Shown piece by piece: positions 1 through 8,877 of a stretch of 64,000 bases of DNA (within the stretch, counting starts at the first letter, position 1; every line of letters begins with the position of its first letter). Made by a program: the position numbers and the translations under genes. Below the pieces are notes generated by a model. It had not been told where the DNA came from and ran no database searches. It worked only from the letters and a program-made list of their open reading frames with translations. Origin of the DNA: Yersinia kristensenii (GTDB taxonomy: Bacteria > Pseudomonadota > Gammaproteobacteria > Enterobacterales > Enterobacteriaceae); assembly GCF_900460525.1 (NCBI RefSeq), contig NZ_UHIY01000001.1:3472001-3536000 (forward strand), read 5' to 3'.

Positions 1-362
1 TTAATACCGCAATCATCATGATTACCCATGATCTGGGGGTGGTTGCCGGTATTTGTAATAAAGTTCTGGTGATGTATGCGGGCCGAACCATGGAATATGG
101 CCAGGCCCGTGATGTGTTTTATCACCCCAGCCACCCTTATTCTATTGGCTTATTAAATGCGGTCCCTCGTCTTGATGCTGAAGGCGAATCTCTCATGACC
201 ATTCCGGGTAATCCGCCCAATTTACTGCGCTTGCCGAAAGGGTGCCCGTTCCAGCCTCGTTGCCAATATGCCATGGAACGCTGCGGAACGGCTCCGACAT
301 TAGAGCACTTTGGTGATGGCCGTTTACGCGCCTGCTATAAGCCAGTAGGGGAATTGGTATGA
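1..362 (+). CDS. oppD: Oligopeptide ABC transporter ATPase OppD, C-terminal part
   Basis: The frame is open from the left edge, so only about the last 120 residues are present. They hold the switch histidine (MITHDLG), the D-loop-distal strand VLVMYAGRTMEYG and the C-terminal oligopeptide/dipeptide-transporter extension with cysteines in CPFQPRCQYAMERC. OppD is one of two cytoplasmic ATPases that power peptide import through OppB/OppC with the binding protein OppA. The stop overlaps the next start by four bases (ATGA), so it is translationally coupled to oppF. The Walker A and signature motifs lie outside the window. Confidence 0.95.
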   Translation, partial: NTAIIMITHDLGVVAGICNKVLVMYAGRTMEYGQARDVFYHPSHPYSIGLLNAVPRLDAEGESLMTIPGNPPNLLRLPKGCPFQPRCQYAMERCGTAPTLEHFGDGRLRACYKPVGELV

Positions 363-1360
363 ATGCCATGACAGAGCAAAAAGTCTTGTTGGAAGTGGCC
401 GACCTGAAAGTTCACTTTGATATTCAGGATGGCAAGCAGTGGTTTTGGCAGCCGTCAAAAACGCTTAAGGCAGTTGATGGCGTCACCTTGCGCCTGTATG
501 AAGGTGAAACCTTAGGCGTTGTGGGGGAATCCGGTTGTGGTAAATCCACTTTCGCGCGTGCCATTATTGGTTTGGTGAAGGCCACTGGCGGCAGTGTCAG
601 CTGGCTAGGTAAAGATTTACTCAACATGAGTGATGCCGAGTGGCGGGCAACACGCAGTGATATTCAGATGATATTCCAAGATCCTCTGGCGTCACTTAAT
701 CCACGCATGACTATTGGCGAAATCATTGCCGAGCCATTACGGACTTATCATCCCAAAATGCCACGTCAGGAAATCAAAGATAAAGTTAAGGCCATGATGT
801 TAAAGGTGGGTTTGCTGCCTAACTTAATCAACCGCTATCCTCATGAATTCTCGGGGGGCCAGTGCCAGCGTATCGGGATTGCGCGTGCATTGATCCTTGA
901 ACCCAAGTTGGTCATTTGTGATGAACCAGTGTCGGCGCTGGATGTGTCAATCCAGGCGCAAGTTGTGAATCTGTTGCAGCAATTACAACGCGAGATGGGG
1001 CTGTCACTGATTTTCATCGCGCATGATCTGGCGGTGGTAAAACATATTTCTGACCGAGTATTGGTGATGTATCTGGGCCATGCGGTGGAGTTGGGGACTT
1101 ATGATGAGGTTTACCATAACCCTCAGCACCCTTACACCAAAGCATTGATGTCGGCGGTGCCTATCCCCGATCCGGATAAAGAAAGGGCGAAAGTGATTCA
1201 GTTGCTCGAAGGGGAATTACCGTCACCGATTAATCCTCCATCAGGTTGTGTATTCCGGACTCGCTGTCCCATCGCTGGGCCAGAATGTGCAAAAACCCGC
1301 CCACTATTAGAAGGGAGTTTCCGCCATGCGGTCTCTTGCCTGAAAGTGGATCCGCTATGA
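359..1360 (+). CDS. oppF: Oligopeptide ABC transporter ATP-binding protein OppF
   Basis: 333 residues, usual family length. Walker A is GESGCGKST (about residues 57-65), the Q-loop is in QMIFQDPLASLNP, the signature is FSGGQCQRIGIARAL, Walker B is LVICDEPVSALD and the switch histidine is in IAHDLAVV. The C-terminal oligopeptide-transporter extension carries CVFRTRCP. It pairs with OppD to energise uptake of oligopeptides and cell-wall peptides at the inner membrane. It is the last gene of the opp operon: a strong terminator follows within 70 bases. The N-terminal region FDIQDGKQWFWQPSKTLKAVDGV is typical of OppF rather than OppD. Confidence 0.97.
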   Translation: MNAMTEQKVLLEVADLKVHFDIQDGKQWFWQPSKTLKAVDGVTLRLYEGETLGVVGESGCGKSTFARAIIGLVKATGGSVSWLGKDLLNMSDAEWRATRSDIQMIFQDPLASLNPRMTIGEIIAEPLRTYHPKMPRQEIKDKVKAMMLKVGLLPNLINRYPHEFSGGQCQRIGIARALILEPKLVICDEPVSALDVSIQAQVVNLLQQLQREMGLSLIFIAHDLAVVKHISDRVLVMYLGHAVELGTYDEVYHNPQHPYTKALMSAVPIPDPDKERAKVIQLLEGELPSPINPPSGCVFRTRCPIAGPECAKTRPLLEGSFRHAVSCLKVDPL

Positions 1361-1392
1361 TGTCATTATCCTGATATTGATAACCTAATAGC

Positions 1393-1428
1393 AAAAATCC
1401 CCGCAAATGAATAAGCGGGGATTTTTTT
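1393..1428 (+). terminator. Rho-independent terminator after oppF
   Basis: Stem AAAATCCCCGC paired with GCGGGGATTTT around a 10-base loop, followed by a T-run. The A-rich left arm would also provide a U-tract for transcription from the convergent yciU side, so it may act in both directions. Confidence 0.9.
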
Positions 1429-1470
1429 AGTTTGATAAAAAACCGCGACTGAAGCAGTGGGGGAGGCTGG

Positions 1471-1830
<360 letters not shown>

Positions 1831-1942
1831 TTACAGACTACAGGTATTAAAACATCCTCTATGCTGCTTTTACAATTAATATGCTATTGAAAGCGAATAA
1901 CTCAGAGAATCTACAATTGGATGATTGTCAGTTTCCGATTGA

Positions 1943-3403
1943 TTACAGGAATGGGCTGAAAAAGTAGAATAATCTTTCAGTTACGCGATGCCACAGCGGG
2001 CGCTTATTCCACTGTTCGCCGTCTAATAATACTGAGCGAGCAATATAATCATCTTGGACTTGGGCTAAATCTGCACCAAAACCGTCGTCGTCAATGACCA
2101 GGGTGATTTCAAAATTCAGCCATAAGCTGCGCATATCCAGGTTCACGGTTCCGACTAAACTTAACTGGCCATCGACCAAGACACTCTTGCTGTGCAGTAA
2201 GCCGCCCTCAAATTGATAAATTTTAACTCCGGCTTCAAGTAATTCTGAGAAGAAAGCGCGGCTGGCCCAGCGAACCATCATTGAGTCATTGTCGCGTGGG
2301 ACGATAATACTGACATCGACACCTCGCTGTGCCGCAGTACAGATGGCATGCAGCAAATCATCACTTGGCACCAGATAAGGTGTGGTCATGACCAACTGTT
2401 TACGTGCGGCATACACGGCGGTCAATAATGCCTGATGAATCATTTCTTCAGGGAAGCCCGGACCAGAGGCAATAACTTGAATAGTATGCCCGCTCTCTTC
2501 CTCGAACGGCATAATATGGTTATCGGGCGGTGGCGGCAGAATACGTTTGCCGGTTTCAATCTCCCAGTCGCAGGCATAGACGATACCAATGGTTGTCGCC
2601 ACTGGGCCTTCCATGCGCGCCATCATATCAATCCATTGTCCCACACCGGCATCTTGCTTGAAGAAACGTGGGTCAACCATATTCATGCTGCCAGTGTAAG
2701 CAACATAGTTATCAATCAATATGACTTTACGGTGTTGGCGTAAATCCATTCGGCGTAAGAATACCCGAAAAACATTCACTTTGAGGGCTTCGACCACCTC
2801 AATGCCTGCATTGCGCATCATGGCCGGATAGGGGGTGCGGAAGAATTGCTGGCTACCGGCTGAATCCAGCATCAGTCGGCAATGGACACCGCGCCGCGCC
2901 GCAGCCATTAAAGACTCAGCCACTTGATCAACCAAACCGCCCGGCTGCCAGATATAAAAAACCATTTCTATATTATGGCGAGCTAATTCAATATCGCGCA
3001 CTAATGCTTTTAAGGTGTCATCAGTGGTGGTTAATAACTGTAATTGATTACCTTTAACGCCGCTGATGCCTTGGCGACGTTCACATAATTGGAATAATGG
3101 GGTCGCCACTTCGCTATTAGAACTGGCAAAGATATGTTGGCAATCTTTCAGTTCACTCAGCCAGCGCGCGGTGGACGGCCACATGGCTTTAGCTCGCTCA
3201 GCGCGCCGTTTACCCAGATGAAGCTCACCAAATGAGAGGTACGCGATGATGCCCACCAAAGGCAGAATATAGATAACAAGTAGCCATGCCATGGCCGAAG
3301 GAACAGCTCTGCGTTTCATGAGAATACGCAATGTAACCCCGGCAATAAGCAACCAATAGCCAAAAACTGAGAGCCAACTGATTACGGTGTAAAATGTTGT
3401 CAT
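1943..3403 (-). CDS. clsA: Cardiolipin synthase A
   Basis: 486 residues from the ATG at [10 protein letters not shown], matching the E. coli length; a GTG seven codons upstream is the alternative. Two N-terminal membrane helices (about residues 5-25 and 38-58) precede two phospholipase-D domains with HKD motifs [16 protein letters not shown] and [16 protein letters not shown]. It joins two phosphatidylglycerol molecules into cardiolipin and glycerol at the inner membrane. Its neighbours yciU and yciY are those of E. coli, but kch, which lies nearby in E. coli, is absent here. Confidence 0.97.
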   Translation of the reverse strand: MTTFYTVISWLSVFGYWLLIAGVTLRILMKRRAVPSAMAWLLVIYILPLVGIIAYLSFGELHLGKRRAERAKAMWPSTARWLSELKDCQHIFASSNSEVATPLFQLCERRQGISGVKGNQLQLLTTTDDTLKALVRDIELARHNIEMVFYIWQPGGLVDQVAESLMAAARRGVHCRLMLDSAGSQQFFRTPYPAMMRNAGIEVVEALKVNVFRVFLRRMDLRQHRKVILIDNYVAYTGSMNMVDPRFFKQDAGVGQWIDMMARMEGPVATTIGIVYACDWEIETGKRILPPPPDNHIMPFEEESGHTIQVIASGPGFPEEMIHQALLTAVYAARKQLVMTTPYLVPSDDLLHAICTAAQRGVDVSIIVPRDNDSMMVRWASRAFFSELLEAGVKIYQFEGGLLHSKSVLVDGQLSLVGTVNLDMRSLWLNFEITLVIDDDGFGADLAQVQDDYIARSVLLDGEQWNKRPLWHRVTERLFYFFSPFL

Positions 3404-3616
3404 AAGGGCGGAAATCCTGTTCACAAACGGTCACTAAAGAGTGTACGCACAGTACGGCAAAGGCGAAACCTTTAATCGGATATATTAATGGATAAAGTCT
3501 TTTAAGCTAAGGGACTTGCAAGGACGAATATACAGATATAGTCGGCGATTTTTGTTTTTACCACAGTAAAGATTAGATGATTTAGCGCTAAACATGCGTT
3601 TTTTCCTCGGAGTGAC

Positions 3617-3644
3617 TTGGCTCAAGAGATGAAAAGTTTATAAT
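3617..3644 (+). promoter_or_regulatory. Candidate sigma-70 promoter for yciY
   Basis: A -35-like TTGGCT and a perfect TATAAT (3639-3644) separated by 16 bases, about 33 bases before the yciY ATG. The -10 is convincing and the -35 weak. Confidence 0.5.
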
Positions 3645-3676
3645 GGCCCAGTTCTCAGCTTGGAAAGAGTAGCTTC

Positions 3677-3853
3677 ATGAGACGGAGTAAAAATGAGGTC
3701 GGCCGTTGGCGTATGTTGCGGCAACATCAGCGCAGAAGAAATCGCTGGCTTGAAGGCCAATCACGGCGTTATCGCCATATCTATAGTGTTCGGCAGCTCC
3801 ACGAGCATCAACATCGTAGAGCACTATTGTTCACTGTGGCTTATGAATGGTGA
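3677..3853 (+). CDS. yciY: YciY-family small basic protein
   Basis: 58-residue ORF beginning MRRSKNEVGRWRMLRQ, very close to E. coli YciY (which begins with the same K/R-R-S-x-x-E-V-G-R-W-R-M-L-R-Q pattern and has WLEGQSRR further on). It is highly basic, with 18 Arg/Lys. A GAAAGAG-like ribosome site precedes the ATG, and promoter and terminator elements bracket it, so it looks like a one-gene unit. Its position next to clsA matches E. coli. The function of the family is unknown; the composition suggests nucleic-acid binding, which is inference. Confidence 0.85.
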   Translation: MRRSKNEVGRWRMLRQHQRRRNRWLEGQSRRYRHIYSVRQLHEHQHRRALLFTVAYEW

Positions 3854-3870
3854 TGCGCTGTAGCGATAAT

Positions 3871-3904
3871 AAAAACAGTCTCTTTATGAGGCTGTTTTTG
3901 TTTT
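3871..3904 (+). terminator. Terminator after yciY
   Basis: AAAAACAGTCTC paired with GAGGCTGTTTTT (one mismatch) around TTTAT, ending in a T-run broken by one G. Confidence 0.85.
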
Positions 3905-4384
3905 GCCATAGTGTGCGAGCCCACTAAATATTTATTTCTCGCCGAAGGGTGTTTCATACAATACATTTGATCACTCGGATACTCCCCATGATTTTGCTAA
4001 AATAGGGTGTCGATTGGATATTTTTGAGTGATACTTTCATCGTTGAATTTCACTTTCTTGCGCAGAAAAATGGCCCCTATCCTAAATTATCAAAATACGA
4101 TAATTCTGATGTTCATATTAATAATAAAAGGCGCAGAATACTCTTTTCCCAGTTTATTTCACATCAGAATGCGTTCGCGCTACCCTATATATTCGGTCGC
4201 TTCGTTCTAATTTTTCAGTTTCAGGGGTGTTACTGTCGAGTTGTTCGAGGCGACCATTCCCTATTGAAATAAATGATTATGAAATAATAAATATGATAAT
4301 CATCATGCCTTCCTTATGTTTTCTTATTTATCAATGAGTTATTTTATATTTCATTTTGTTGTGCTTATTTCAATCATCGTTTTT
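3905..4384. other. AT-rich intergenic stretch before the EAL gene
   Basis: About 480 bases without a convincing gene. Short ORFs (from 4024 and 4028) have no ribosome site and unlikely compositions. The DNA becomes very AT-rich after 4260, typical of a horizontally acquired or H-NS-bound regulatory region. It leads into the repeated palindromes listed next. Confidence 0.5.
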
Positions 4385-4429
4385 ATTGATCAATAATAAA
4401 AAATTGATCAATTTTATCAATTGATCAAT
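4385..4429. promoter_or_regulatory. Three copies of palindrome ATTGATCAAT
   Basis: The perfect 10-bp palindrome ATTGATCAAT occurs at 4385-4394, 4403-4412 and 4420-4429, start-to-start spacing 18 and 17 bases. The cluster ends about 33 bases before the GTG start of the EAL gene. Iterated operators for a dimeric regulator are the likely explanation; the regulator is not identifiable here. Confidence 0.6.
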
Positions 4430-4462
4430 ACTGTTGTTCTCATCAAATAAAAGGATTTTACT

Positions 4463-5194
4463 GTGGATAGCAGACTAAACATTGCAGTTGATTGCACTTT
4501 TATCTGTGAGCCGGTTTACAAGCGTGACGGTAAGTTACTTGCAGTAGAGTTATTGAGTCGCTTCACTACAACCTCTTTTAAATCGCCCATTTATACTGAG
4601 CGCTTCTTACATCAACTTAATGCTCAGATGAAGGAAAAATTATTGCGCACTCAATTATGTGAAGTGAAAAAGCAACAACAGTGGTTTACTAAACATCAAA
4701 TAATACTCTCAATAAATATAGATTTTGATATGGCAAATGCGGTGTTGAATGATGAAGAGGTCATATTGTTGTTGAGCTCAATGCCTTTTATCCGATTGGA
4801 AATAATGGAATGTTTTCCTAATCTCAGTGATGGCGCTGAGAATGCATTATTGAGTAAGCTGGCTAAACGATATTCTCTCTGGTTGGACGATTTTGGTAGC
4901 GGAGATGCCCACATTGCAGCAGCAGCCAGCGGCTTCTTTGAATGTGTAAAAATTGATAAGCACTTTTATTGGCAATGGGGTGGGAGTGCCACTTTTGATA
5001 ACTTGGTCGGGAGTTTGCGCGACCATTGCCAGCATGTGATTATCGAGGGAGTCGAAACTCACCAGCAGTTTAGCCAACTCGCCGATAGGGGTGTTGATGC
5101 TATGCAAGGTTACTTATTCAGTTCTTGCCCATTAGGTGCGGTGAGCCATTTTCCTCTGCAATATGATCATTTTAATGTTAGAGAACGCCTTTAG
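4463..5194 (+). CDS. Stand-alone EAL-domain cyclic-di-GMP phosphodiesterase
   Basis: 243 residues made of one EAL domain with no GGDEF, sensor or membrane segment. Signature residues are kept: ELLSR at 29-33 (the E-x-L-x-R motif), N in ILSIN, E in LEIME, the double aspartate of LDDFGSG, K in VKIDK, E in EGVET and the terminal MQGYLFSS. It should therefore hydrolyse c-di-GMP in the cytoplasm rather than being a degenerate EAL regulator. Translation starts at GTG 4463, seven bases after AAGGA. It is preceded by three identical palindromes that probably control it. No partner diguanylate cyclase is present in the window. Confidence 0.9.
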   Translation: MDSRLNIAVDCTFICEPVYKRDGKLLAVELLSRFTTTSFKSPIYTERFLHQLNAQMKEKLLRTQLCEVKKQQQWFTKHQIILSINIDFDMANAVLNDEEVILLLSSMPFIRLEIMECFPNLSDGAENALLSKLAKRYSLWLDDFGSGDAHIAAAASGFFECVKIDKHFYWQWGGSATFDNLVGSLRDHCQHVIIEGVETHQQFSQLADRGVDAMQGYLFSSCPLGAVSHFPLQYDHFNVRERL

Positions 5195-5333
5195 CGGGAT
5201 ATAGCGTGGGGGGATAAAACTCAAAATTTATCGATAGGACATCAACTTAGGTGAACTTTTGCTGTGAATATCACAGTTATATCATACAGTTCAGCGGATG
5301 ATGTAATCCCTATTACAGCAAAGGCTACAGTTA

Positions 5334-5597
5334 ATGTCTCAATATAAATTAGCGAAAACAGTATTCTTCGGGGATTTGAAAACCAGCACGGCGCTGTATA
5401 AATATGAGATTTATTGTGAAGAGTCTGAGCTGATATATCACGCTGCTATTTATTCTGAACAAGTCATTTCTGCTGGCAAACATACTTATTCTGTCTGGGC
5501 AAGAAAAGACCATATGATCCTAAAATCACCGGCGCATATGTTGGATAAGGCGGTGGAAGCCTGTGAAGATCATTGGTTGAAACACTACAAAGTTTAG
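5334..5597 (+). CDS. Hypothetical protein, 87 residues
   Basis: Unrecognised small soluble protein. It starts MSQYKLAKTVFFGDL after an AAAGG ribosome-site-like sequence, has no signal or membrane segment, and mixes charged and aromatic residues (VWARKDHMILKSP, EACEDHWLKHYKV). Codon use is normal for the region, which supports a real gene. It stands alone between the EAL gene and a convergent zinc-ribbon gene. No function can be assigned. Confidence 0.6.
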   Translation: MSQYKLAKTVFFGDLKTSTALYKYEIYCEESELIYHAAIYSEQVISAGKHTYSVWARKDHMILKSPAHMLDKAVEACEDHWLKHYKV

Positions 5598-5673
5598 TCA
5601 GCCAGGTGATGATACAGTCAAGCTAATACGCCTGAAGTCAGGCGTATGATCTTTATCTGAGTCATCATTAGGG

Positions 5674-5928
5674 TTAATCAAATAACTCTGACAGAAAACT
5701 TTTCTTTTTATAGTGCTTGGGTTTTGAATATCCGTGGTGGTCGCGATCACTATTTCTCGGTTCAGCATAAGAGGCCGCAACAGGCGCACTCTCAGTTGAT
5801 TTTTCAATGATTTTATCAAGCTCCCCACGATCAAGCCAAACACCACGGCAGTTCGGGCAATAATCAATCTCAATGCTTTTACGTTCAGACATAACCAGTT
5901 GGGTATCTTTGCATACTGGACACTGCAT
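5674..5928 (-). CDS. TFIIB-type zinc-ribbon protein
   Basis: About 84 residues from the ATG at MQCPVCKDTQL, chosen because GGAG lies nine bases upstream and relatives start with M-x-C-P-x-C; in-frame ATG and TTG codons three and eight codons earlier are alternatives. CPVC (residues 3-6) and CPNCRGVWLDRGELDKII form one zinc ribbon of the zf-TFIIB family. The C-terminus is a charged, low-complexity tail (HYKKKSFLSELF). Members are small cytoplasmic proteins of unknown function. The window gives no partner. Confidence 0.82.
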   Translation of the reverse strand: MQCPVCKDTQLVMSERKSIEIDYCPNCRGVWLDRGELDKIIEKSTESAPVAASYAEPRNSDRDHHGYSKPKHYKKKSFLSELFD

Positions 5929-6153
5929 AGTCTTCATCTCCGCATTTAACAAAATGGCTTATCGTCTCGACATAAGAATCGATACACAATTAGACATTAA
6001 CTCTCGGTAATTATAAGTAAAGTTGATTAAAGTCGTGTAATAACTCGGTAGTGTCCGGCAGATGCGAGACAAGATCTGGCTGGGAATGGTGAGGAATATC
6101 TTCTTTCAAACGGCAGCCGTGATAGGGGCCACGGCGCCTAAGCAACTTTATAT

Positions 6154-6450
6154 TCAAAATACGCGTTTATAGGGTTTTACAATGACTGAGTGATATACCC
6201 CAGCAGCGACATAAGGGTCTTGTTCAGCCCAAGATTCAGCCTCGTGTTGCGATTCAAATTCAGCTATCACGGTCGAACCGCTGAACCCCGCAGCGCCAGG
6301 GTCAGCACTGTCGATGGCGGGATTAGGGCCTGCGGTCAATAAACGGCCTTGATCCTGTAATGCTTGTAAGCGCGCCAAATGTGCCGGGCGCACGGACAGC
6401 CGCTTCTCCAGTGAATCAGGAACATCGGTCGCAAAGATTATGTACAGCAT
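6154..6450 (-). CDS. yciI: YciI family protein
   Basis: 98 residues, the usual length for YciI, a ferredoxin-like alpha-beta fold with a conserved His-Asp pair. Here these are H24 in RPAHLARL and D79 in [12 protein letters not shown]. Divergently transcribed from tonB, as in E. coli. The enzyme activity in E. coli is undefined; related domains catalyse dehalogenation or muconolactone-type chemistry. Identification rests on sequence and synteny. Confidence 0.94.
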   Translation of the reverse strand: MLYIIFATDVPDSLEKRLSVRPAHLARLQALQDQGRLLTAGPNPAIDSADPGAAGFSGSTVIAEFESQHEAESWAEQDPYVAAGVYHSVIVKPYKRVF

Positions 6451-6691
6451 GTTTCACCTTTTAAATGTATATACTTCAATATGATGATCTGTGTTCCATA
6501 ACACCATGTTCTATCCATAAATTCAATAATGTGCATAAAGGACGGCATCTAAAATTATCGGGCGAATACACGGGTCATTTATAATGAAATAAAATGATAA
6601 CTAAGCGTAAATGGAAAGTGTTATTGCGTTAGTTTTGCCGTTTAAAGCATCATTTAAGACCTATTGTTGAGATAGTTTGCAGAAGCTTATT

Positions 6692-6712
6692 GAATATGAT
6701 TGCTATTTGCAT
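6692..6712 (+). promoter_or_regulatory. Fur box / promoter region of tonB
   Basis: The stretch starting GAATATGATTGCTATTTGC closely resembles the iron-box region upstream of E. coli tonB and fits repeated Fur GATAAT-like hexamers. It lies 36-56 bases before the tonB ATG. Iron-repressed expression is expected. Confidence 0.75.
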
Positions 6713-6747
6713 TTAAACTTGGCTGCATTAGAGGACACTGAATTATT

Positions 6748-7506
6748 ATGCAGCTAAATAAATTTTTCTTGGGTCGACGGGTGACGTGGCCACTTGTATT
6801 TTCAGTAGGGCTACATGGCAGCGTTATTGCAGCGCTGCTGTATGTATCTGTAGAGCAAATGAATATACAGCCAGAGATAGAAGACGCGCCACTGGCTGTC
6901 ACTATGGTGAATATAGATACCTTCGCGGCCCCCCAACCAGCGGCGGCGGAGCCACAGGCCGAGCCGGAACCTGAACCCGAAGCTATTGAAGAGGCACCGC
7001 CAGAGCCAGAAGTGTTGCCAGAGCCGGTGCCAGTCCCGCTCCCAGAACCGGTGAAACCTAAGCCAAAACCAAAACCGGTGAAAAAAGAAGTCAAAAAGCC
7101 AGACGTGAAGAAGCCGGATGTTAAAAAGACGGTTGCCCCACCGGATGACAAACCGTTTAAGTCGGATGAGCCAGCACTGGTTTCTACCAATGCACCGGTA
7201 AAATCTGCACCTAAAGCAGCGGTGCCGGGGGTATCAACATCGGATGGGCCAAGAGCGCTCAGTAAAGCGAAGCCTAATTATCCCGCTCGGGCACTGGCCT
7301 TAGGCATTGAAGGGCAGGTTAAAGTACAATACGACATTGACGACGATGGTCGAGTGACCAATGTGCAGGTCTTGGAAGCCACTCCGCGCAATACCTTTGA
7401 GCGCGAAGTGAAGCAGGTGATGCGCAAATGGCGTTTTGATGGTTCGGACAAAAATCGCGTAACCACGATCGTGTTCAAAATTGGTGGCACGACGGAAATG
7501 AACTAA
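6748..7506 (+). CDS. tonB: Energy-transducing protein TonB
   Basis: 252 residues. The N-terminal basic segment [27 protein letters not shown] contains the signal anchor with the S/H residues that contact ExbB/ExbD. Residues about 60-150 form a Pro-Glu then Pro-Lys periplasmic spacer. The C-terminal TonB domain includes [20 protein letters not shown] and ends in RKWRFDG. It couples the proton motive force to TonB-dependent outer-membrane receptors for siderophores, haem and B12. It has a Fur-like box upstream and a bidirectional terminator downstream. Confidence 0.98.
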   Translation: MQLNKFFLGRRVTWPLVFSVGLHGSVIAALLYVSVEQMNIQPEIEDAPLAVTMVNIDTFAAPQPAAAEPQAEPEPEPEAIEEAPPEPEVLPEPVPVPLPEPVKPKPKPKPVKKEVKKPDVKKPDVKKTVAPPDDKPFKSDEPALVSTNAPVKSAPKAAVPGVSTSDGPRALSKAKPNYPARALALGIEGQVKVQYDIDDDGRVTNVQVLEATPRNTFEREVKQVMRKWRFDGSDKNRVTTIVFKIGGTTEMN

Positions 7507-7561
7507 GTCAGTGATATTGCTGTTTGGCGGTGTCTATGCTGCAATAATGTCACGCTGCAAT

Positions 7562-7592
7562 AAAAAGGGTCGCTTTATAGCGACCCTTTTTA
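7562..7592. terminator. Bidirectional terminator between tonB and yciA
   Basis: AAAAAGGGTCGC and GCGACCCTTTTT flank a TTTATA loop. A-run on one side and T-run on the other allow use by both convergent genes. Confidence 0.92.
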
Positions 7593-7615
7593 CATGTTAC
7601 CGGATAACTTTACGG

Positions 7616-8086
7616 CTATTGTGTCGCGCCAACTTCAAAATTTCTGCTGCCTTCCGGTAAGGCGCGGGCTTTACCGGCATCATCAACGGCCACATAGGTG
7701 AATACCGCTTCAGTAGCCTTATAGCGCTGCCCGATAGGCTCAGAAGAGACTTTTTTCACCCAGACTTCAATATTGATGGTAATAGAACTGCGGCCGGACT
7801 TAATGCAGCGGGCATAGCAGCAAACCACGTCACCCACGGCAACTGGTTTGAGGAAAGTCATGCCATCAACCCGCACAGTGACCACTCGGCCTTGGGCTAT
7901 CTCTTTAGCTTGAATAGCCCCGCCAATATCCATTTGTGACATCAACCAGCCGCCGAAAATATCTCCGTTGGCATTGGTATCGGCGGGCATCGCAAGGGTA
8001 CGAAGTACCAGCTCACCGTTAGGTAATACTTGTTCACCGCGAGATAATAACTGCTCACCGCGAGGTGATGTTTGTTCCTGGGTCAT
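7616..8086 (-). CDS. yciA: Acyl-CoA thioesterase YciA
   Basis: 156 residues of hotdog-fold thioesterase. The core ADTNANGDIFGGWLMSQMD contains the catalytic Asn-Asp region, followed by GRVVTVRVDGMTFLKPVAVGDVV and VSSEPIGQRYKATEAVFTYVAVD, nearly identical to E. coli YciA. It hydrolyses a wide range of acyl-CoAs in the cytoplasm. The N-terminus is longer than in E. coli because a seven-residue unit (R/N-G-E pattern) is repeated three times. It probably forms an operon with yciB, 19 bases upstream. Confidence 0.96.
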   Translation of the reverse strand: MTQEQTSPRGEQLLSRGEQVLPNGELVLRTLAMPADTNANGDIFGGWLMSQMDIGGAIQAKEIAQGRVVTVRVDGMTFLKPVAVGDVVCCYARCIKSGRSSITINIEVWVKKVSSEPIGQRYKATEAVFTYVAVDDAGKARALPEGSRNFEVGATQ

Positions 8087-8105
8087 CTCTGCCTACTATT
8101 TTAAA

Positions 8106-8648
8106 TTATGACTTTTTCTGTTCTTCTGGCATATGTTTGTAGATATACACACCGCTGATGAGTGTGAATATCAGCGTTAAAGCCGTTAAGCCAAAGACCT
8201 TGAAATTAACCCAAATATCTTGTGGTAACCAGAAAGCGACATAGATGTTCAGTAACCCGCATACTAAGAAGAACACCGCCCAAGACAGGTTCAATGTCGA
8301 CCAGACGCTATCGGGCAAGGTCAATTCTTTACCAAGCATTCGCTGGATCAAAGGTTTTTTCATAAACCACTGGCTGACAAGCAATGCGACGGCGAACAAA
8401 ACATACAGCACGGTCACTTTCCACTTAATAAATAAGTCACTGTGGAATGCCAGCGTCAAGGTACCAAATACCAGCACCATAATGGCGGTGACCAGTGTCA
8501 TTTTTTCGACTTTGCGGTATTTGACCCAGGTAAAGGCCAGCGCTAACAATGTGGCGACAATCAGTGCCCCTGAGGCGACAAAAATGTCATACATTTTGTA
8601 GAAAACGAAAAACACGACCAATGGGAGAAAATCTAAAAGTTGCTTCAT
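8106..8648 (-). CDS. yciB: Inner-membrane septation protein YciB (IspA/IspZ family)
   Basis: 180 residues with five predicted membrane helices, starting [23 protein letters not shown], the hallmark N-terminus of the family. The middle contains [20 protein letters not shown] and the end [16 protein letters not shown]. The protein sits in the inner membrane and is linked to cell-envelope synthesis and septation through contacts with elongasome and divisome proteins. It lies next to yciA as in E. coli; yciC, usually adjacent, is separated here by a SulP gene. Confidence 0.95.
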   Translation of the reverse strand: MKQLLDFLPLVVFFVFYKMYDIFVASGALIVATLLALAFTWVKYRKVEKMTLVTAIMVLVFGTLTLAFHSDLFIKWKVTVLYVLFAVALLVSQWFMKKPLIQRMLGKELTLPDSVWSTLNLSWAVFFLVCGLLNIYVAFWLPQDIWVNFKVFGLTALTLIFTLISGVYIYKHMPEEQKKS

Positions 8649-8877
8649 GAATCAATCCATCATTTATACACCACCTGACTATACCGGATTCAGTGAGGTG
8701 AGGGTACCTGCGACAAAACACTATTATCCTTAATTATCTGCGGGAATGCGCGCTCTGCCAGAGGAATTTGCAGAAACTTACGATAAACACGTAACAGATT
8801 TTGTCTGTATATTGCCAGTCAGCCACTAACCCAGCATTATAAGCAACAGATATTGGGTTAAAGCTTGTGGAGTCACT

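Noticed and set aside
4024..4272. Overlapping short ORFs in the AT-rich stretch before the EAL gene
   Set aside because: No ribosome sites and no family resemblance; two frames overlap, as expected by chance.
6687..7190. 167-codon antisense Gly/Ser-rich ORF over tonB
   Set aside because: Shadow of the Pro-Glu/Pro-Lys codons of tonB on the other strand; no ribosome site.
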